Counted from the stretch's first letter, positions 24,976 through 34,520 are shown. The stretch: DNA of 64,000 bases from an uncultured Olsenella sp. (GCA_949287905.1 CASEHX010000025.1:1-64000); one strand, 5' to 3'. Made by a program: numbers and translations. The notes: generated from the letters alone by a model not told the origin.

Positions 24976-27456
24976 ATGAGCGAGAAGAACCCTGCAGTGG
25001 CGACCCCTGCCGAGAAGACCGTCCTTGCGCTGGACACGTCCACGGACATGCTGGCCTGTGCCGTCGGGCGCGTGGGCGCGGACGGCTCCGTGGCGGTGCT
25101 GGCCGCGCGCGACCATATGTGCCGCCGCCAGGCCAACGTGGAGCTGGTGACCACGGCGCAGCAGGCGCTTGCCGACGCCGGCCTTGCGATGGGCGACCTC
25201 GATGCCGTGCTCGTGGGACGAGGGCCCGGCTCGTTCACGGGCGTGCGCATCGGCATCGCCACGGCCAAGGGTCTTGCGTGCGGCGCGGGGCTTCCGCTCT
25301 TTGGCACCTCGGCGCTCGACGCGATGGCGTGGTCGGCGTGGGGCTCCGGCACGCGTGGCACGCTCGCGGTGGCGGGCGACGCCATGCGCGGCGAGGTCTA
25401 CCCGGGCATCTACGAGCTCGACGAGGCGGGCGCTCACCGCACCTTCCCGGCCGAGACCGTGCTCAAGGCGGACGCGTGCGTGTCCGCGTGGGCGGAGCGT
25501 GCCGACGCGGCCGAGCTCACGCTTACGGGCAACGGCCTGGCCAAGTATCGTGCGCGCTTTGAGGCCGCGGGCCTCGCGTCCTTCTCGCCCGAGGGGGCGT
25601 GGTATCCCACGGGCGAGGGGCTGCTGCGCGCTGCCGTGGAGGCCGGGGTCTTTGACGGCGCGTGCGTCCAGCCCGGCGATCCGGCGCTGGTCCTGCCCAT
25701 CTACACCCGCCTCTCGGACGCCGAGGAGGCCGAGCGTACGCGCCTTGGCCTCAAGAAGCCGGCGTCCGTTGAGCTCACCGGCGTCGACGACGCGCTCGCG
25801 GGCATCCACCTGCAGCTGCGCCCCATGACGGTGAACGACACCGCCGCCGTGGCGGCGCTCGAGGCCGCCGCCTACGAGGACGCGGCGCACACGCCGTGGA
25901 CCGAGAAGATGTTCTACGAGGAGCTCTCCCAACCCGGTCGCAGCTGGTGGGTCGCGCACGACCAGGGGACCGTCATCGGCTTTGCGGGCGGCGTGCTCGC
26001 GGGGGCGGACTTTGAGGTCGAGGAGGTCGTCGTGGACGCGGGGCGCCGACGCGAGGGCATTGCCACGCGCCTCGTCGCCCGCGTTGCCTACGACGCGCAG
26101 ATGCTCGGTGCGCAGACGATCTCTCTCGAGGTTGACGACAAGAACGAGCCTGCCCGCGCGCTCTACGGCGCGCTCGGCCTCGCGGAGGAGGGTCGTCGTC
26201 CGGGCTACTACCCGGCGGCCGCTGGCGAGCCCGCGCACGACGCGCTTATCCTTCGCGCCCCGCTGCCGCTCGCAGCGGACGCCGTGATCGCGACCGGCCG
26301 CCCGGAGCCGGCGCCCTCCATCCGCCCGTGGCCGATCGTGCCCGGCGAGCGCACGCCCGAGGCCGCGGCTGCGCTGGCGGCCGCCGGCCCGCTCATCCTC
26401 ACGATCGAGTCCTCCTGCGACGAGACCGCCATGGCCGTGACCGACTCTCACGGCGTGGTGTGCGCAAGCGTCGTGGCAACGCAGATCGACTTCCACGCGC
26501 GCTTTGGCGGCGTGGTGCCCGAGATTGCCTCCCGCAAGCACACCGAAGCCATCGTGGGCGTCTTCGAGGAGACGCTCGCCCGCGCCGGCGAGCACTTCGG
26601 TGTGGACACGCTCGCGCCCGCGGACCTCGCTGCCGTGGGCGTCACGGCGGGGCCGGGTCTGGTGGGCGCGCTCGTGGTGGGCGTTGCCTTTGCCAAGGGC
26701 CTCTGCGCGGCCGCTGACCTGCCGCTCATTGCCGTGCATCACCTCGAGGGCCACCTCATGGCCAACCTCTTCGAGACCCCGGACCTCGAGCCGCCCTTCG
26801 TGGCGAGCATCGTCTCCGGTGGCAACACCATGCTCGTGCACGTCCGCGCCTGGGGCGACTACGTCCTTCTCGGCGCCACGATCGACGACGCGGTGGGCGA
26901 GGCCTTCGACAAGGTGGCCAAGGCGCTCGGCCTGGGATACCCCGGCGGCCCCGTGATCTCCAAGCTCTCCGCGCAGGGCAACCCCAAGGCCATCCACTTC
27001 CCGCGCGCGATGATGCACAGCGGGGACTACAGCTTCAGTCTCTCCGGCCTCAAGACCGCCGTCATCACCTACATCGAGGGCGAGAACCGCGCCGGCCGCG
27101 CGATCAACCTGCCCGACCTGGCGGCGAGCTTCGAGGCCGCGGTCATCGACGTGCAGGTTGCCAAGGCGGTGACCGCGGTGGAGGAGACCGGCGTTGCCGA
27201 CTTCTGCGTCGGCGGCGGCGTGGCGGCCAACCCGGTCCTGCGCGCGGCGTACAAGAAGGCGCTCACCCAGCGCGGGGTGCGCGTGACCGTGCCACCCATG
27301 CGCGCCTGCGGCGACAACGCGGCGATGATCGGCATCGCTGCCCTGAGGAGCTACAACGCCGGGTCCTTCTCGCTGCTCACGCTGGATGCCGACCCCAACG
27401 CCGCCCTGGGCACCTGGGCCACCCCCAACGCCCCCGTCCCTCCCACCTGGGAGTGA
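24976..27456 (+). CDS. TsaB-RimI-TsaD triple fusion
   Basis: An 826-residue fusion of three proteins. TsaB (about 1-240; LALDTSTDMLACAVGR, RGPGSFTGVRIG), a GNAT acetyltransferase of the RimI type (about 280-440; EEVVVDAGRRREGIATRLV) and TsaD (about 470-826; CDETAMAVTD at 481, HHLEGHLMAN near 588, and FCVGGGVAANPVLR). TsaB and TsaD form the t6A synthase with TsaE (22597-23076); RimI acetylates ribosomal protein S18. The stop TGA (27454-27456) is the first triplet of a 33-bp palindrome. The start codon reads MSEKN, like several other genes here. Fusions of this set are known in actinobacteria; all catalytic motifs look intact. Confidence 0.95.
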   Translation: MSEKNPAVATPAEKTVLALDTSTDMLACAVGRVGADGSVAVLAARDHMCRRQANVELVTTAQQALADAGLAMGDLDAVLVGRGPGSFTGVRIGIATAKGLACGAGLPLFGTSALDAMAWSAWGSGTRGTLAVAGDAMRGEVYPGIYELDEAGAHRTFPAETVLKADACVSAWAERADAAELTLTGNGLAKYRARFEAAGLASFSPEGAWYPTGEGLLRAAVEAGVFDGACVQPGDPALVLPIYTRLSDAEEAERTRLGLKKPASVELTGVDDALAGIHLQLRPMTVNDTAAVAALEAAAYEDAAHTPWTEKMFYEELSQPGRSWWVAHDQGTVIGFAGGVLAGADFEVEEVVVDAGRRREGIATRLVARVAYDAQMLGAQTISLEVDDKNEPARALYGALGLAEEGRRPGYYPAAAGEPAHDALILRAPLPLAADAVIATGRPEPAPSIRPWPIVPGERTPEAAAALAAAGPLILTIESSCDETAMAVTDSHGVVCASVVATQIDFHARFGGVVPEIASRKHTEAIVGVFEETLARAGEHFGVDTLAPADLAAVGVTAGPGLVGALVVGVAFAKGLCAAADLPLIAVHHLEGHLMANLFETPDLEPPFVASIVSGGNTMLVHVRAWGDYVLLGATIDDAVGEAFDKVAKALGLGYPGGPVISKLSAQGNPKAIHFPRAMMHSGDYSFSLSGLKTAVITYIEGENRAGRAINLPDLAASFEAAVIDVQVAKAVTAVEETGVADFCVGGGVAANPVLRAAYKKALTQRGVRVTVPPMRACGDNAAMIGIAALRSYNAGSFSLLTLDADPNAALGTWATPNAPVPPTWE

Positions 27457-27486
27457 TTCAAAAGGGGACAGACCCCTTTTGAATCA
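27454..27486 (+). repeat. 33-bp palindrome, copy 2 (REP-like)
   Basis: Identical to copy 1: arms TGATTCAAAAGGGG and CCCCTTTTGAATCA around ACAGA. The first TGA is the stop of the tsaB-rimI-tsaD fusion. Confidence 0.95.
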
Positions 27487-27499
27487 TTTGGAGGTGCCG

Positions 27500-28006
27500 A
27501 TGCGCGTCTGCGACTACGAGTCTCCGCTGGGAAAGATGCTGCTCGCAGCGGATGATGCCGGTTTGGTCGGCGCGTGGTTCTACGGGCAGCGCTACTTTGC
27601 GAGCGGGTTGGGCGATGCCGAGAAGAACGCGGAGGCTGAGACGCCCGTGCTGACAGCCGCTCTTCGCTGGCTGGACGCGTACTTCGCAGGTGATCGTCCG
27701 GACGTGGCGGACGTCCCGCTTGCGCCGCGCGGCACCGCGTTCCAGCGCCGCGTATGGGACGTGCTTCTCGCCACCCCGTACGGGGAGACGCGCACGTATG
27801 GCGAGCTGGCGACCGCGTTGGGCTCCTCGGCCCGTGCCGTCGGCTCCGCCGTGGGAAAGAACCCCCTCAGCGTGATTGTCCCGTGCCACCGCGTGGTGGG
27901 CGCGGACGGCAGCCTCACCGGCTACGCCGGCGGCGTGGACCGCAAGCGCGCGCTGCTTGCACTAGAGGGTGTTCACGCGCTCGGCATGCGACAGCGCTAT
28001 GCTTGA
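27500..28006 (+). CDS. ogt: Methylated-DNA--protein-cysteine methyltransferase
   Basis: A suicide enzyme that removes alkyl groups from O6-methylguanine. The 168-residue protein has the N-terminal ribonuclease-like domain and the DNA-binding domain with [20 protein letters not shown] and the active PCHRV site (Cys129). The ribosome site GGAGGTGCC lies between the palindrome and ATG 27500. A second, frameshifted gene of the same family lies at 33928-34409 and shares most of its DNA sequence. Confidence 0.93.
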   Translation: MRVCDYESPLGKMLLAADDAGLVGAWFYGQRYFASGLGDAEKNAEAETPVLTAALRWLDAYFAGDRPDVADVPLAPRGTAFQRRVWDVLLATPYGETRTYGELATALGSSARAVGSAVGKNPLSVIVPCHRVVGADGSLTGYAGGVDRKRALLALEGVHALGMRQRYA

Positions 28007-28041
28007 CGCCTGAAGGCGGGCGGCGCGCGTGGGAGGTAGCC

Positions 28042-28713
28042 ATGGCACACATCCTGGTGGTCGAGGACGACGAGAGGCTCAACCAGATCATCTGCGCGTA
28101 CCTCGCGGACAGTGGCTGCGATGCCACGGGCTGCGCCAACCCCGTCGCTGCCTACGATCTCATGGCGGCTGCCCCGTACGACCTCATCGTCTCGGACGTC
28201 ATGATGCCCCAGGTGGACGGCTTCGACTTTGCGCGCGAGATTCGTCGGACCAACCCGGCCATCCCTATCCTCTTTGTCACCGCGCTCGACGACCTCCCCT
28301 CCAAACGGAAGGGCTTCTCGGCGGGCGTGGACGACTACATGGTCAAGCCCGTGGACATGGACGAGCTCGTGCTGCGCGTGGGCGCCCTGCTGCGGCGTGC
28401 GCGCCTCGAGCAGGAGAACCGGCTCACGATCGGCCGCGTGACGCTCGTGCGCGACGAGATGGCCGTCTACCTGGACGGCGAGGAGCTCCCCATCCTTCCG
28501 CGCGAGTTCCAGGTGCTCTACAAGTTGCTCTCGCATCCCAAGAAGGTCTTCACCAGAAGCGAGCTCATGGGCGAGCACTGGGGCATGACCAACGAGACGG
28601 GCCTGCGCACCGTGGACGTCTACGTGGCCAAGCTCCGCAAGACCTTCGCGGACTGCGACGACTTTGAGATCGTCACCGTCCACGGCTTCGGTTACAAGGC
28701 GGTGGTCAAGTGA
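28042..28713 (+). CDS. OmpR/PhoB-family response regulator
   Basis: A 223-residue two-component regulator. The receiver domain has the acidic pair DD (9-10), phospho-acceptor Asp52 (IVSDVMMPQ) and Lys in MVKPVD. The C-terminal winged helix (about 130-223) carries LPREFQVLYKLLSHPKKVFT and RTVDVYVAKLRKTF. GGGAGGTAGCC precedes ATG 28042. Its stop overlaps the GTG start of the histidine kinase (GTGA), a cognate pair. The target genes are not evident; the DegV/lipase cluster just downstream is a candidate. Confidence 0.94.
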   Translation: MAHILVVEDDERLNQIICAYLADSGCDATGCANPVAAYDLMAAAPYDLIVSDVMMPQVDGFDFAREIRRTNPAIPILFVTALDDLPSKRKGFSAGVDDYMVKPVDMDELVLRVGALLRRARLEQENRLTIGRVTLVRDEMAVYLDGEELPILPREFQVLYKLLSHPKKVFTRSELMGEHWGMTNETGLRTVDVYVAKLRKTFADCDDFEIVTVHGFGYKAVVK

Positions 28714-29804
28714 CGACGAGAAGAACCTGGAGCTGGCGGCGGCTGACGCGCCCCTTCCGCTCCGAGGACCCGCGCGTGACGGCACCCATGGTCTCGTGGC
28801 GCATCATCCTCATCGTGCTGGCCATCATGGCCGTGCTCGTGGCCGCGCAGAGCGTCATCGTGGACGCCTTCCTGCATGACATCCCTTTGCTCGTGATGGT
28901 GCTGACCTGCTACCTCGTCTTCGTGTGCCTGCTGCTGGCGGGCATCATCTGGCTCGTGTGGCGCGAGACCACGGGCAAGCCTCTGCGCCGCATCGCCCGC
29001 GCCGCGCGTCGGGTGGCCGCGGGTGACTTCTCCGCGCAGGTCGCGCGGGCGCACGACGGTCCCAAGATGAGCGAGATGGACGTCCTCATCGAGGACTTCA
29101 ACACCATGGTCCGCGAGCTTGCGGGCAACGAGATGCTCAAGTCCGACTTCATCTCCAACGTCTCCCACGAGATCAAGACCCCGATCTCCGTCATCCAGAG
29201 CTACGCCAAGGCCCTGCGCGATGACCGCGTGCCGGCGGAGGAGCGCGCCCGGTACCTCGACGTCGTGATCGAGGCGGCCGCGCGCCTGAGCACCATGGTC
29301 GGCAACGTCCTCAAGCTCAGCAAGCTCGAGAATCAGCAGATCTTCCCCGAGCCCGAGACCTACCAGCTGGGCGAGCAGCTCCGCTCCTGCGCGCTGGCCT
29401 TCATGGGCCGCTGGGAGGAGAAGGACCTCGACTTTGTCATCGACGTTGCGGACGTGGCCGTGCGCTGCGACGCCTCCCTGATGGAGGTCGTCTGGAACAA
29501 CCTGATCTCCAACGCCATCAAGTACACGGACCCGGGCGGGCGGGTCTCGATCACGTCGCGGTGCGCGGGCGACGTCGTGCGCGTCTCGGTAACCGACACC
29601 GGCTGCGGCATGGACGCCGAGACGTGTCGCCGCGCGTTCGAGCGGTTCTACCAGGGAGACACCTCGCACGCCTCCGAGGGCAACGGCCTCGGGCTTGCGC
29701 TGGCCAAGAAGGTCGTCGAGCTCGCGGGTGGCAGGATCTGGGCGGAGAGCGCCCCCGGCGAGGGCTCGGCCTTCCACGTGGAGCTCCCCGTCGCGCGCTC
29801 GTAG
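28710..29804 (+). CDS. Membrane sensor histidine kinase
   Basis: A 364-residue kinase with two membrane segments (about 29-50 and 58-84) separated by only a few residues, so there is practically no extracellular sensor. HAMP (about 85-140) is followed by HisKA with SNVSHEIKTP (His153) and HATPase_c with NNLISNAIKY, DTGCGMD and GNGLGLALAKK. The tiny external loop suggests it senses the membrane itself or a membrane partner, as in 'intramembrane-sensing' kinases. GTG start overlaps the regulator's stop. Confidence 0.93.
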   Translation: MTTRRTWSWRRLTRPFRSEDPRVTAPMVSWRIILIVLAIMAVLVAAQSVIVDAFLHDIPLLVMVLTCYLVFVCLLLAGIIWLVWRETTGKPLRRIARAARRVAAGDFSAQVARAHDGPKMSEMDVLIEDFNTMVRELAGNEMLKSDFISNVSHEIKTPISVIQSYAKALRDDRVPAEERARYLDVVIEAAARLSTMVGNVLKLSKLENQQIFPEPETYQLGEQLRSCALAFMGRWEEKDLDFVIDVADVAVRCDASLMEVVWNNLISNAIKYTDPGGRVSITSRCAGDVVRVSVTDTGCGMDAETCRRAFERFYQGDTSHASEGNGLGLALAKKVVELAGGRIWAESAPGEGSAFHVELPVARS

Positions 29805-29932
29805 CCCCGGTGACGTCCGGGCCACACGTTCTTCTCGTTTCATACCTCATTAACAACTGCCGAGAAATGCGTAAACATCGGCGCCCTATCTTCCTGAGGC
29901 AGGACGGACGACAACCTCAGGAGGTCATCACC

Positions 29933-30781
29933 ATGAAATGGAACATCGTGACGGACTCGAGCTGCGACCTGTTCCCGTCGATCAGCGACGACGGGGAGGT
30001 CATGGTCTCCAGCGTTCCCTTCGTCATCAGTGCGGGCAACCAGGACTTTGTCGACGACGAGACGCTGAACCCGGCCCTCATGCTGGATGCCATGGAGGGC
30101 GAGCGCGCAGCCAGCCGCACCTCGTGCCCCTCGCCAGAGGCCTGGCTCACACAGTTCGAGCAGGCGGACAACGTCATTGCCATCACCATATCCTCGCAGC
30201 TCTCCGGCAGCATGAACAGCGCGCAGGTCGCGCGGGGCATGGCCATGGCAAAGCACCCGGGGAAGAAGATCGCAGTCCTCGACTCCCGCTCGACCGGTCC
30301 GGAACTCGTGCTTTGCGTCGAGGAGATTAAGCGGCGCATCGCGGAGGGGATGAAGTTCGAGGGCATCGTCCTCTTTGCGACGAACTACCTCAACCGCGTC
30401 CAGGTCTCCTTTGCGCTCTGCTCGTTCGACAACCTGGTCAAGAACGGGCGTCTGAGCAAGGTGAGCGGGTTTCTCGCCAAGACGCTCAGGATGTGGGGGG
30501 TCGGAATCGGCACCCAGGAGGGTCGAATCGAGGTCGTCGGCAGGGTGCGTGGTGCGACCAAGGCCATGAAGCGGCTGCTGTTCGAGATGGGGGACCGCGG
30601 CTACCGCGGCGGCCGTGCGTCGATCAGTCACTGCTGCAACCCCGAGCTGGCGACGTCGCTCGCGGAGCGCATCCGGCAGGAGTGGGCGGACGCCGACGTG
30701 ACGATTCAGCCCACGCGCGGTCTCTGCAGCTACTACGCAGAGCGCGGGGGCGTCATCCTCGCGTTCGAGCAGGGTCGATGA
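29933..30781 (+). CDS. DegV-family fatty-acid-binding protein
   Basis: The 282-residue protein has the family start IVTDSSCDL and the segments SPEAWLTQF, ITISSQLSGSMNSAQVA and LDSRSTG. Family members (FakB) hold a fatty acid for phosphorylation by FakA kinase; no fakA gene is visible here. The C-terminal domain departs somewhat from the usual length. ACCTCAGGAGG precedes ATG 29933. The stop overlaps the next start (ATGA), and the following genes also look lipid-related. Confidence 0.85.
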   Translation: MKWNIVTDSSCDLFPSISDDGEVMVSSVPFVISAGNQDFVDDETLNPALMLDAMEGERAASRTSCPSPEAWLTQFEQADNVIAITISSQLSGSMNSAQVARGMAMAKHPGKKIAVLDSRSTGPELVLCVEEIKRRIAEGMKFEGIVLFATNYLNRVQVSFALCSFDNLVKNGRLSKVSGFLAKTLRMWGVGIGTQEGRIEVVGRVRGATKAMKRLLFEMGDRGYRGGRASISHCCNPELATSLAERIRQEWADADVTIQPTRGLCSYYAERGGVILAFEQGR

Positions 30782-31896
30782 GCGGGATGGCTAACCTCTT
30801 CGACTACCTGGGCTGGCGCGGCGACCTTGCGCTCGCGAGCGACCCGCTGAACGAGGTCGACGCCATGATCTTGGCGCGGCTCTCCTACGCCCCCTTCGAG
30901 GCCCTGCCCGCCCGGATGCTGCGGGACCCGCTGCCGCTTTGCGAGGCAGCGGAGACGTTCGGCATGCTCGTGGGCATTGACGAGCGGTTCCGCCTCCCCG
31001 GGGACCGCGAGCTCCTGGACGCGCTGGCGAGAAGCCCGCGCTTTCGCGACCTGCGGGTCTCTCGCCACGAGCACCTCGTCGACGCCGACACCCAGACCCA
31101 GTTCTCCGCGACGACCGTCCAGCTGGGCGACGGGGCGCGCTACGTGTCCTTCCGGGGCACGGACGACACGCTCGTGGGCTGGAAGGAGAACTTCAACATG
31201 AGCTTTCTCTGCCCCGTCCCCGCGCAGGAGCGCGCGGTCGCGTACCTGGAGGCCGAGGCGCAGGCCGGCGCGGAAGATCTGGTTCTGGGCGGCCACTCCA
31301 AGGGCGGCAACCTCGCCATGTACGCCGCGGCGTTCTGCGGCCAAAAGACCCAGGCGCGCGTGCGGGCCGTCTACAGCTTCGATGGCCCGGGCTTTGACGA
31401 GAAGATCATCTCGCAGCCGTCCTACCAGCAGGTCCTTGAGCGGATGACCTCCTTCGTGCCGCAGCTCTCGATCGTGGGCATGCTGCTCGCGCACAGGGAG
31501 CGCTGCGTGGTGGTGCGAAGCTCGGGGCAGGCCTTCTACGACCAGCACGACGTCTACTCGTGGGAGATCATGCGCAACCGGCTCGTGCGCCTCGAGGGCG
31601 TGAGCGGCGAGAGCCGGCTCGTCGACCAGACCCTCAAGAGGTGGCTGCTCGGCATGGACCGCGACCAGCGCGAGAAGATCATCGACGCCCTCTACGCGAT
31701 TCTCGAGAAGACCAACGCCCGCACGCTGCAGGACATCGCCGACAAGTGGCCCTCGTGCTCCGTGAGCATCCTCTCCTCGCTCGGTGGGATGGACGACCAG
31801 ACGCGCGAGCTCATCGGCGAGGCTCTGTCGCTTTTGGCAAAGAGCGCGAGAAGGACGCTGGAGGAGGCGGGGGAGCAATGGGTCGCCTCGAAGTAG
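30778..31896 (+). CDS. DUF2974 (Mbeg1-like) alpha/beta hydrolase
   Basis: A 372-residue cytoplasmic protein with a lipase-like fold: YVSFRGTDDTLVGWKENFNM (about 123-142) and the nucleophile elbow GGHSKGGNLA (Ser174). The family (DUF2974) is common in Firmicutes and Coriobacteriia and is of unknown substrate, presumed lipase or esterase. It overlaps the DegV gene by 4 bp and the next gene by 19 bp, so the three are very likely one translationally coupled operon. Confidence 0.85.
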   Translation: MSGMANLFDYLGWRGDLALASDPLNEVDAMILARLSYAPFEALPARMLRDPLPLCEAAETFGMLVGIDERFRLPGDRELLDALARSPRFRDLRVSRHEHLVDADTQTQFSATTVQLGDGARYVSFRGTDDTLVGWKENFNMSFLCPVPAQERAVAYLEAEAQAGAEDLVLGGHSKGGNLAMYAAAFCGQKTQARVRAVYSFDGPGFDEKIISQPSYQQVLERMTSFVPQLSIVGMLLAHRERCVVVRSSGQAFYDQHDVYSWEIMRNRLVRLEGVSGESRLVDQTLKRWLLGMDRDQREKIIDALYAILEKTNARTLQDIADKWPSCSVSILSSLGGMDDQTRELIGEALSLLAKSARRTLEEAGEQWVASK

Positions 31897-33113
31897 CGCC
31901 GCTTGAGCTCGACTGTGCGTCGACGCTCTTTGCCTTGGGAAGGGCGCCGGGGCGCGCGTACGTCATACGCCTCGCGGCGACGCTGCGCGAGCCCGTGGAC
32001 CGTGGCGCTCTGCAGGCGGCGCTCGAGGCGACGGCGGCGGAGTACCCCTACTTCTTCGTCCGGATCGAAGAGCTGAACGGGCGTCTTTTTGCGGTGCCCG
32101 CGGCCGGGCTGCCACCGGTGGGCGAGAAGGACCTCGGCTCGCGGCTCTCCCTGGACGGTGCGTGTGGCTGCGAGGCGCAGGTGAGCTGCTCGGGCGCCAC
32201 GGTTCTTCTCGACTACTTTCACGGGGTCTCGGACGGGGCGGGCGGGCTCGCGTTCCTGACGCGCCTGCTGGCGCACTATGTCGCTCTGACCTGCGAGGAC
32301 GCGAACGCGTTGGAGGAGGCTCCGGTCATGCCCCTGCGCGAGCAGGCGACAGATGGGTATCGCAGCTGCGCGCGTGGGGCGCGCGGCACGGGGCGGCACG
32401 GGGCGGCGTATCGCCTCAAGAGGGTGCCGGCGTCCGAGGGCGTGGCCGTCTACCGGCTGTCCGCCAGCGAGGTGCGGGAGCGCGCCAGGCGCTACGGCGC
32501 GAGCGTGACGTGGTTTCTCGCCGCGCTTCTCGCCTGTGCGATCCGCGACCTCCAGTGGGAGGTGAGCGCGGGTCGCGACCGACGACCGGTGCGCCTGGCG
32601 GTGCCGGTGGACCTGAGGCAGCGCCTCTCCTGTCGGACCATGAGGAACTTTACGCTCAGCGTCTACCCGGAGCTCAGGGCGTCTGAGCCCCGCGACGTCG
32701 GTTCCGTCTGCGTGAGGTTTGGGCGGCAGCTCGAGGGGGGCCTCCGACCCGAGCGGCTCGCCGGGCGCTGCGCGGTCGCCTCCTGGGCGGCGGGCTCGGC
32801 GCTCGTTGGGATGCTGTCTCCCGACCTCAGGCGCGGGCTCGTCAAGACGGCACTCGACCACCCGCTCGCGGGGAGCACGATGACCTTCTCCAACTTGGGT
32901 GCCGTCAGCCTGCCGGAGGCGGTGGGACGTCACGTGGCGGCGCTCCAGGTCGCCTTCAGCTCAAAGCCGGAGGCGCCCTATAGCTGCGGCGTCGTCTCGT
33001 TTGGCGACGAGATGCGCCTCACGCTGGTGCGGGAGATGGGCAGCAAGAGGCTTGAGCGTCACATTGAGCGGGTGCTCTCCTCCCAGGCAGTGGGCTATGT
33101 GGCACTTGGTTGA
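31878..33113 (+). CDS. Condensation-domain/alcohol-acyltransferase-like protein
   Basis: A 411-residue protein resembling the chloramphenicol-acetyltransferase-like superfamily (condensation domains, PapA, wax-ester synthases). The motif DYFHGVSDGAGG (His115, Asp119) stands for HHxxxDG with the first His replaced by Phe. RLAVPVDLRQRL and FSNLGAV are typical later segments. It probably transfers an acyl group, possibly from a thioester to an alcohol or lipid head. It overlaps the hydrolase gene by 19 bp. Substrates are unknown. Confidence 0.75.
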   Translation: MGRLEVAPLELDCASTLFALGRAPGRAYVIRLAATLREPVDRGALQAALEATAAEYPYFFVRIEELNGRLFAVPAAGLPPVGEKDLGSRLSLDGACGCEAQVSCSGATVLLDYFHGVSDGAGGLAFLTRLLAHYVALTCEDANALEEAPVMPLREQATDGYRSCARGARGTGRHGAAYRLKRVPASEGVAVYRLSASEVRERARRYGASVTWFLAALLACAIRDLQWEVSAGRDRRPVRLAVPVDLRQRLSCRTMRNFTLSVYPELRASEPRDVGSVCVRFGRQLEGGLRPERLAGRCAVASWAAGSALVGMLSPDLRRGLVKTALDHPLAGSTMTFSNLGAVSLPEAVGRHVAALQVAFSSKPEAPYSCGVVSFGDEMRLTLVREMGSKRLERHIERVLSSQAVGYVALG

Positions 33114-33132
33114 CGCAAGGGGATTGATTCTG

Positions 33133-33849
33133 ATGGACCAGTTTCTGGACAAGTACGTGTTTCCGTATACGGACGAGTACATCGGGCGCTCGAGGACGAC
33201 GAAGGACGGGCTGCCAGTCTACACGCGGCGAGAGGAGCTCTTCAATGCTGTCTCTCACGGCATCGGGGTCGTCATGGGGCTCGCCGTCATTCTCGCCAGC
33301 ATCTTCCGGGCCCGCTCGGAGTTTGGAATGATCGGCGGCATCATCTTTGGCGTGGCGCTCTTCGTGCTCTATGCGTCGTCGAGCGCCTACCACGGCACGC
33401 CCGCGGAGGACGTCTCCGACAAGAAGGTTCTGCGCGTCATAGACCACTGCTCGATTTTCGTGCTGGTGGCCGGGACCTGCGCGCCGATCGTCTTGCGGCT
33501 CATCGCCGAGACGTCCGATCAGTCCGAATGGGTTCTCTATGGCGTGATCTGGGCGCTCGCGCTGGGAGGGGTCGCGCTTTTGTGCGTGGACATCGAGCGC
33601 TTCAAGTCCTTGGCGACGGTCATGTACGTGGTCATGGGTGCGCTCGTGGTGATGCGCGCGGGGGAGGTCTGGGCCATCGTCGGCTCGACGGGTGCGCTGC
33701 TTTTGCTGGCCGGTGCGCTCGCGTACCTGGTGGGCCTGCTCTTCTACGGCCTGGGGACGCGCCGCGAGTGGATGCACTCGGTCTTTCACGTGCTCTGCCT
33801 CGCGGGCAGCGTGCTGCACGCCGTGTGTATCTGCGGGTTTGTTATCTGA
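33133..33849 (+). CDS. trhA: Hemolysin III / TrhA-family membrane protein
   Basis: A 238-residue protein with seven predicted membrane segments from about residue 38 on. The motifs NAVSHGIG (about 39-46), YHG near 89 and the C-terminal [18 protein letters not shown] provide the histidine and Ser metal site of the PAQR/hemolysin III family. E. coli TrhA affects membrane energetics and lipid homeostasis; the 'hemolysin' label is historical. It follows the acyltransferase gene after 19 bp, extending the lipid-related cluster. Confidence 0.88.
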   Translation: MDQFLDKYVFPYTDEYIGRSRTTKDGLPVYTRREELFNAVSHGIGVVMGLAVILASIFRARSEFGMIGGIIFGVALFVLYASSSAYHGTPAEDVSDKKVLRVIDHCSIFVLVAGTCAPIVLRLIAETSDQSEWVLYGVIWALALGGVALLCVDIERFKSLATVMYVVMGALVVMRAGEVWAIVGSTGALLLLAGALAYLVGLLFYGLGTRREWMHSVFHVLCLAGSVLHAVCICGFVI

Positions 33850-33927
33850 TGGAAAGATGGACGCGAGCGCCGATGAGGCGCATGCTTGCCCTATGGGAGC
33901 GACCTTTTCCAGGAGAAAGCGGGAAAA

Positions 33928-34409
33928 ATGCTGACCTGCGACTACGAGTCCCCGCTCGGGCGGATGCTGCTCGCGGCCGACGATACCGGCCTGACGGGCG
34001 CGTGGTTCTACGGGCAGCGCTACTTCGCGTACGGGCTGGAGGATGCCGAGAAGAACGTGGAGGCCGAGACGCCCGCGCTGGCGGCCGCGCGGCGCTGGCT
34101 GGACGCGTACTTCGCGGGTGGGCGCCCGGACGTTGCGGCGGTGCCGCTGGCCCGCGCGGCACCGCGTTCCAGCGTCGCGTGTGGGGCGCGCTTCTCGCCA
34201 TCCCATACGGGGAGACGCGCACGTACGGCGAGCTCGCGGCTGAGCTGGGGTCGTCGCCCCGCGCCGTTGGTACCGCGGTTGGCAGGAACCCCATCAGCGT
34301 GATCGTCCCGTGCCACCGCGTCCTGGGCGCGGGCGGCTCCCTCACCGGCTACGCCGGCGGCCTCCGGCGCAAGCAGGCGCTGCTCGCGCTGGAGAACACG
34401 TGGACCTGA
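33928..34409 (+). pseudogene. ogt: Second ogt gene disrupted by a one-base deletion
   Basis: Starting at ATG 33928 the frame matches the intact Ogt at 27500 through residue 75 or so ([20 protein letters not shown] and on). Near 34150-34160 one base is missing compared with the intact copy (CCGCTGGCCCGCG against CCGCTTGCGCCGCG). The rest, including [20 protein letters not shown] and the active-site PCHRV, continues in another frame to the stop at 34409. Either a recent pseudogene or a sequencing error. It is a paralogue rather than a remote homologue. Confidence 0.85.
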
Positions 34410-34471
34410 CGGGTGGACTCGGCTGGCGTGCCGCCTCGAGGGATTTCGACGCAAATCTGAAGAGTCTAATT

Positions 34472-34520
34472 TGCACTGTCGTAGTGCGATTCAGTTGGAA
34501 TATCGCACTATGACAGTGCA
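34472..34520. repeat. AT-rich 19-bp inverted repeat
   Basis: TGCACTGTCGTAGTGCGAT (34472-34490) and ATCGCACTATGACAGTGCA (34502-34520) pair with a single mismatch around an 11-base loop. It lies downstream of the broken ogt, has low GC, and has no T-run, so it is not a standard terminator. Confidence 0.7.
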
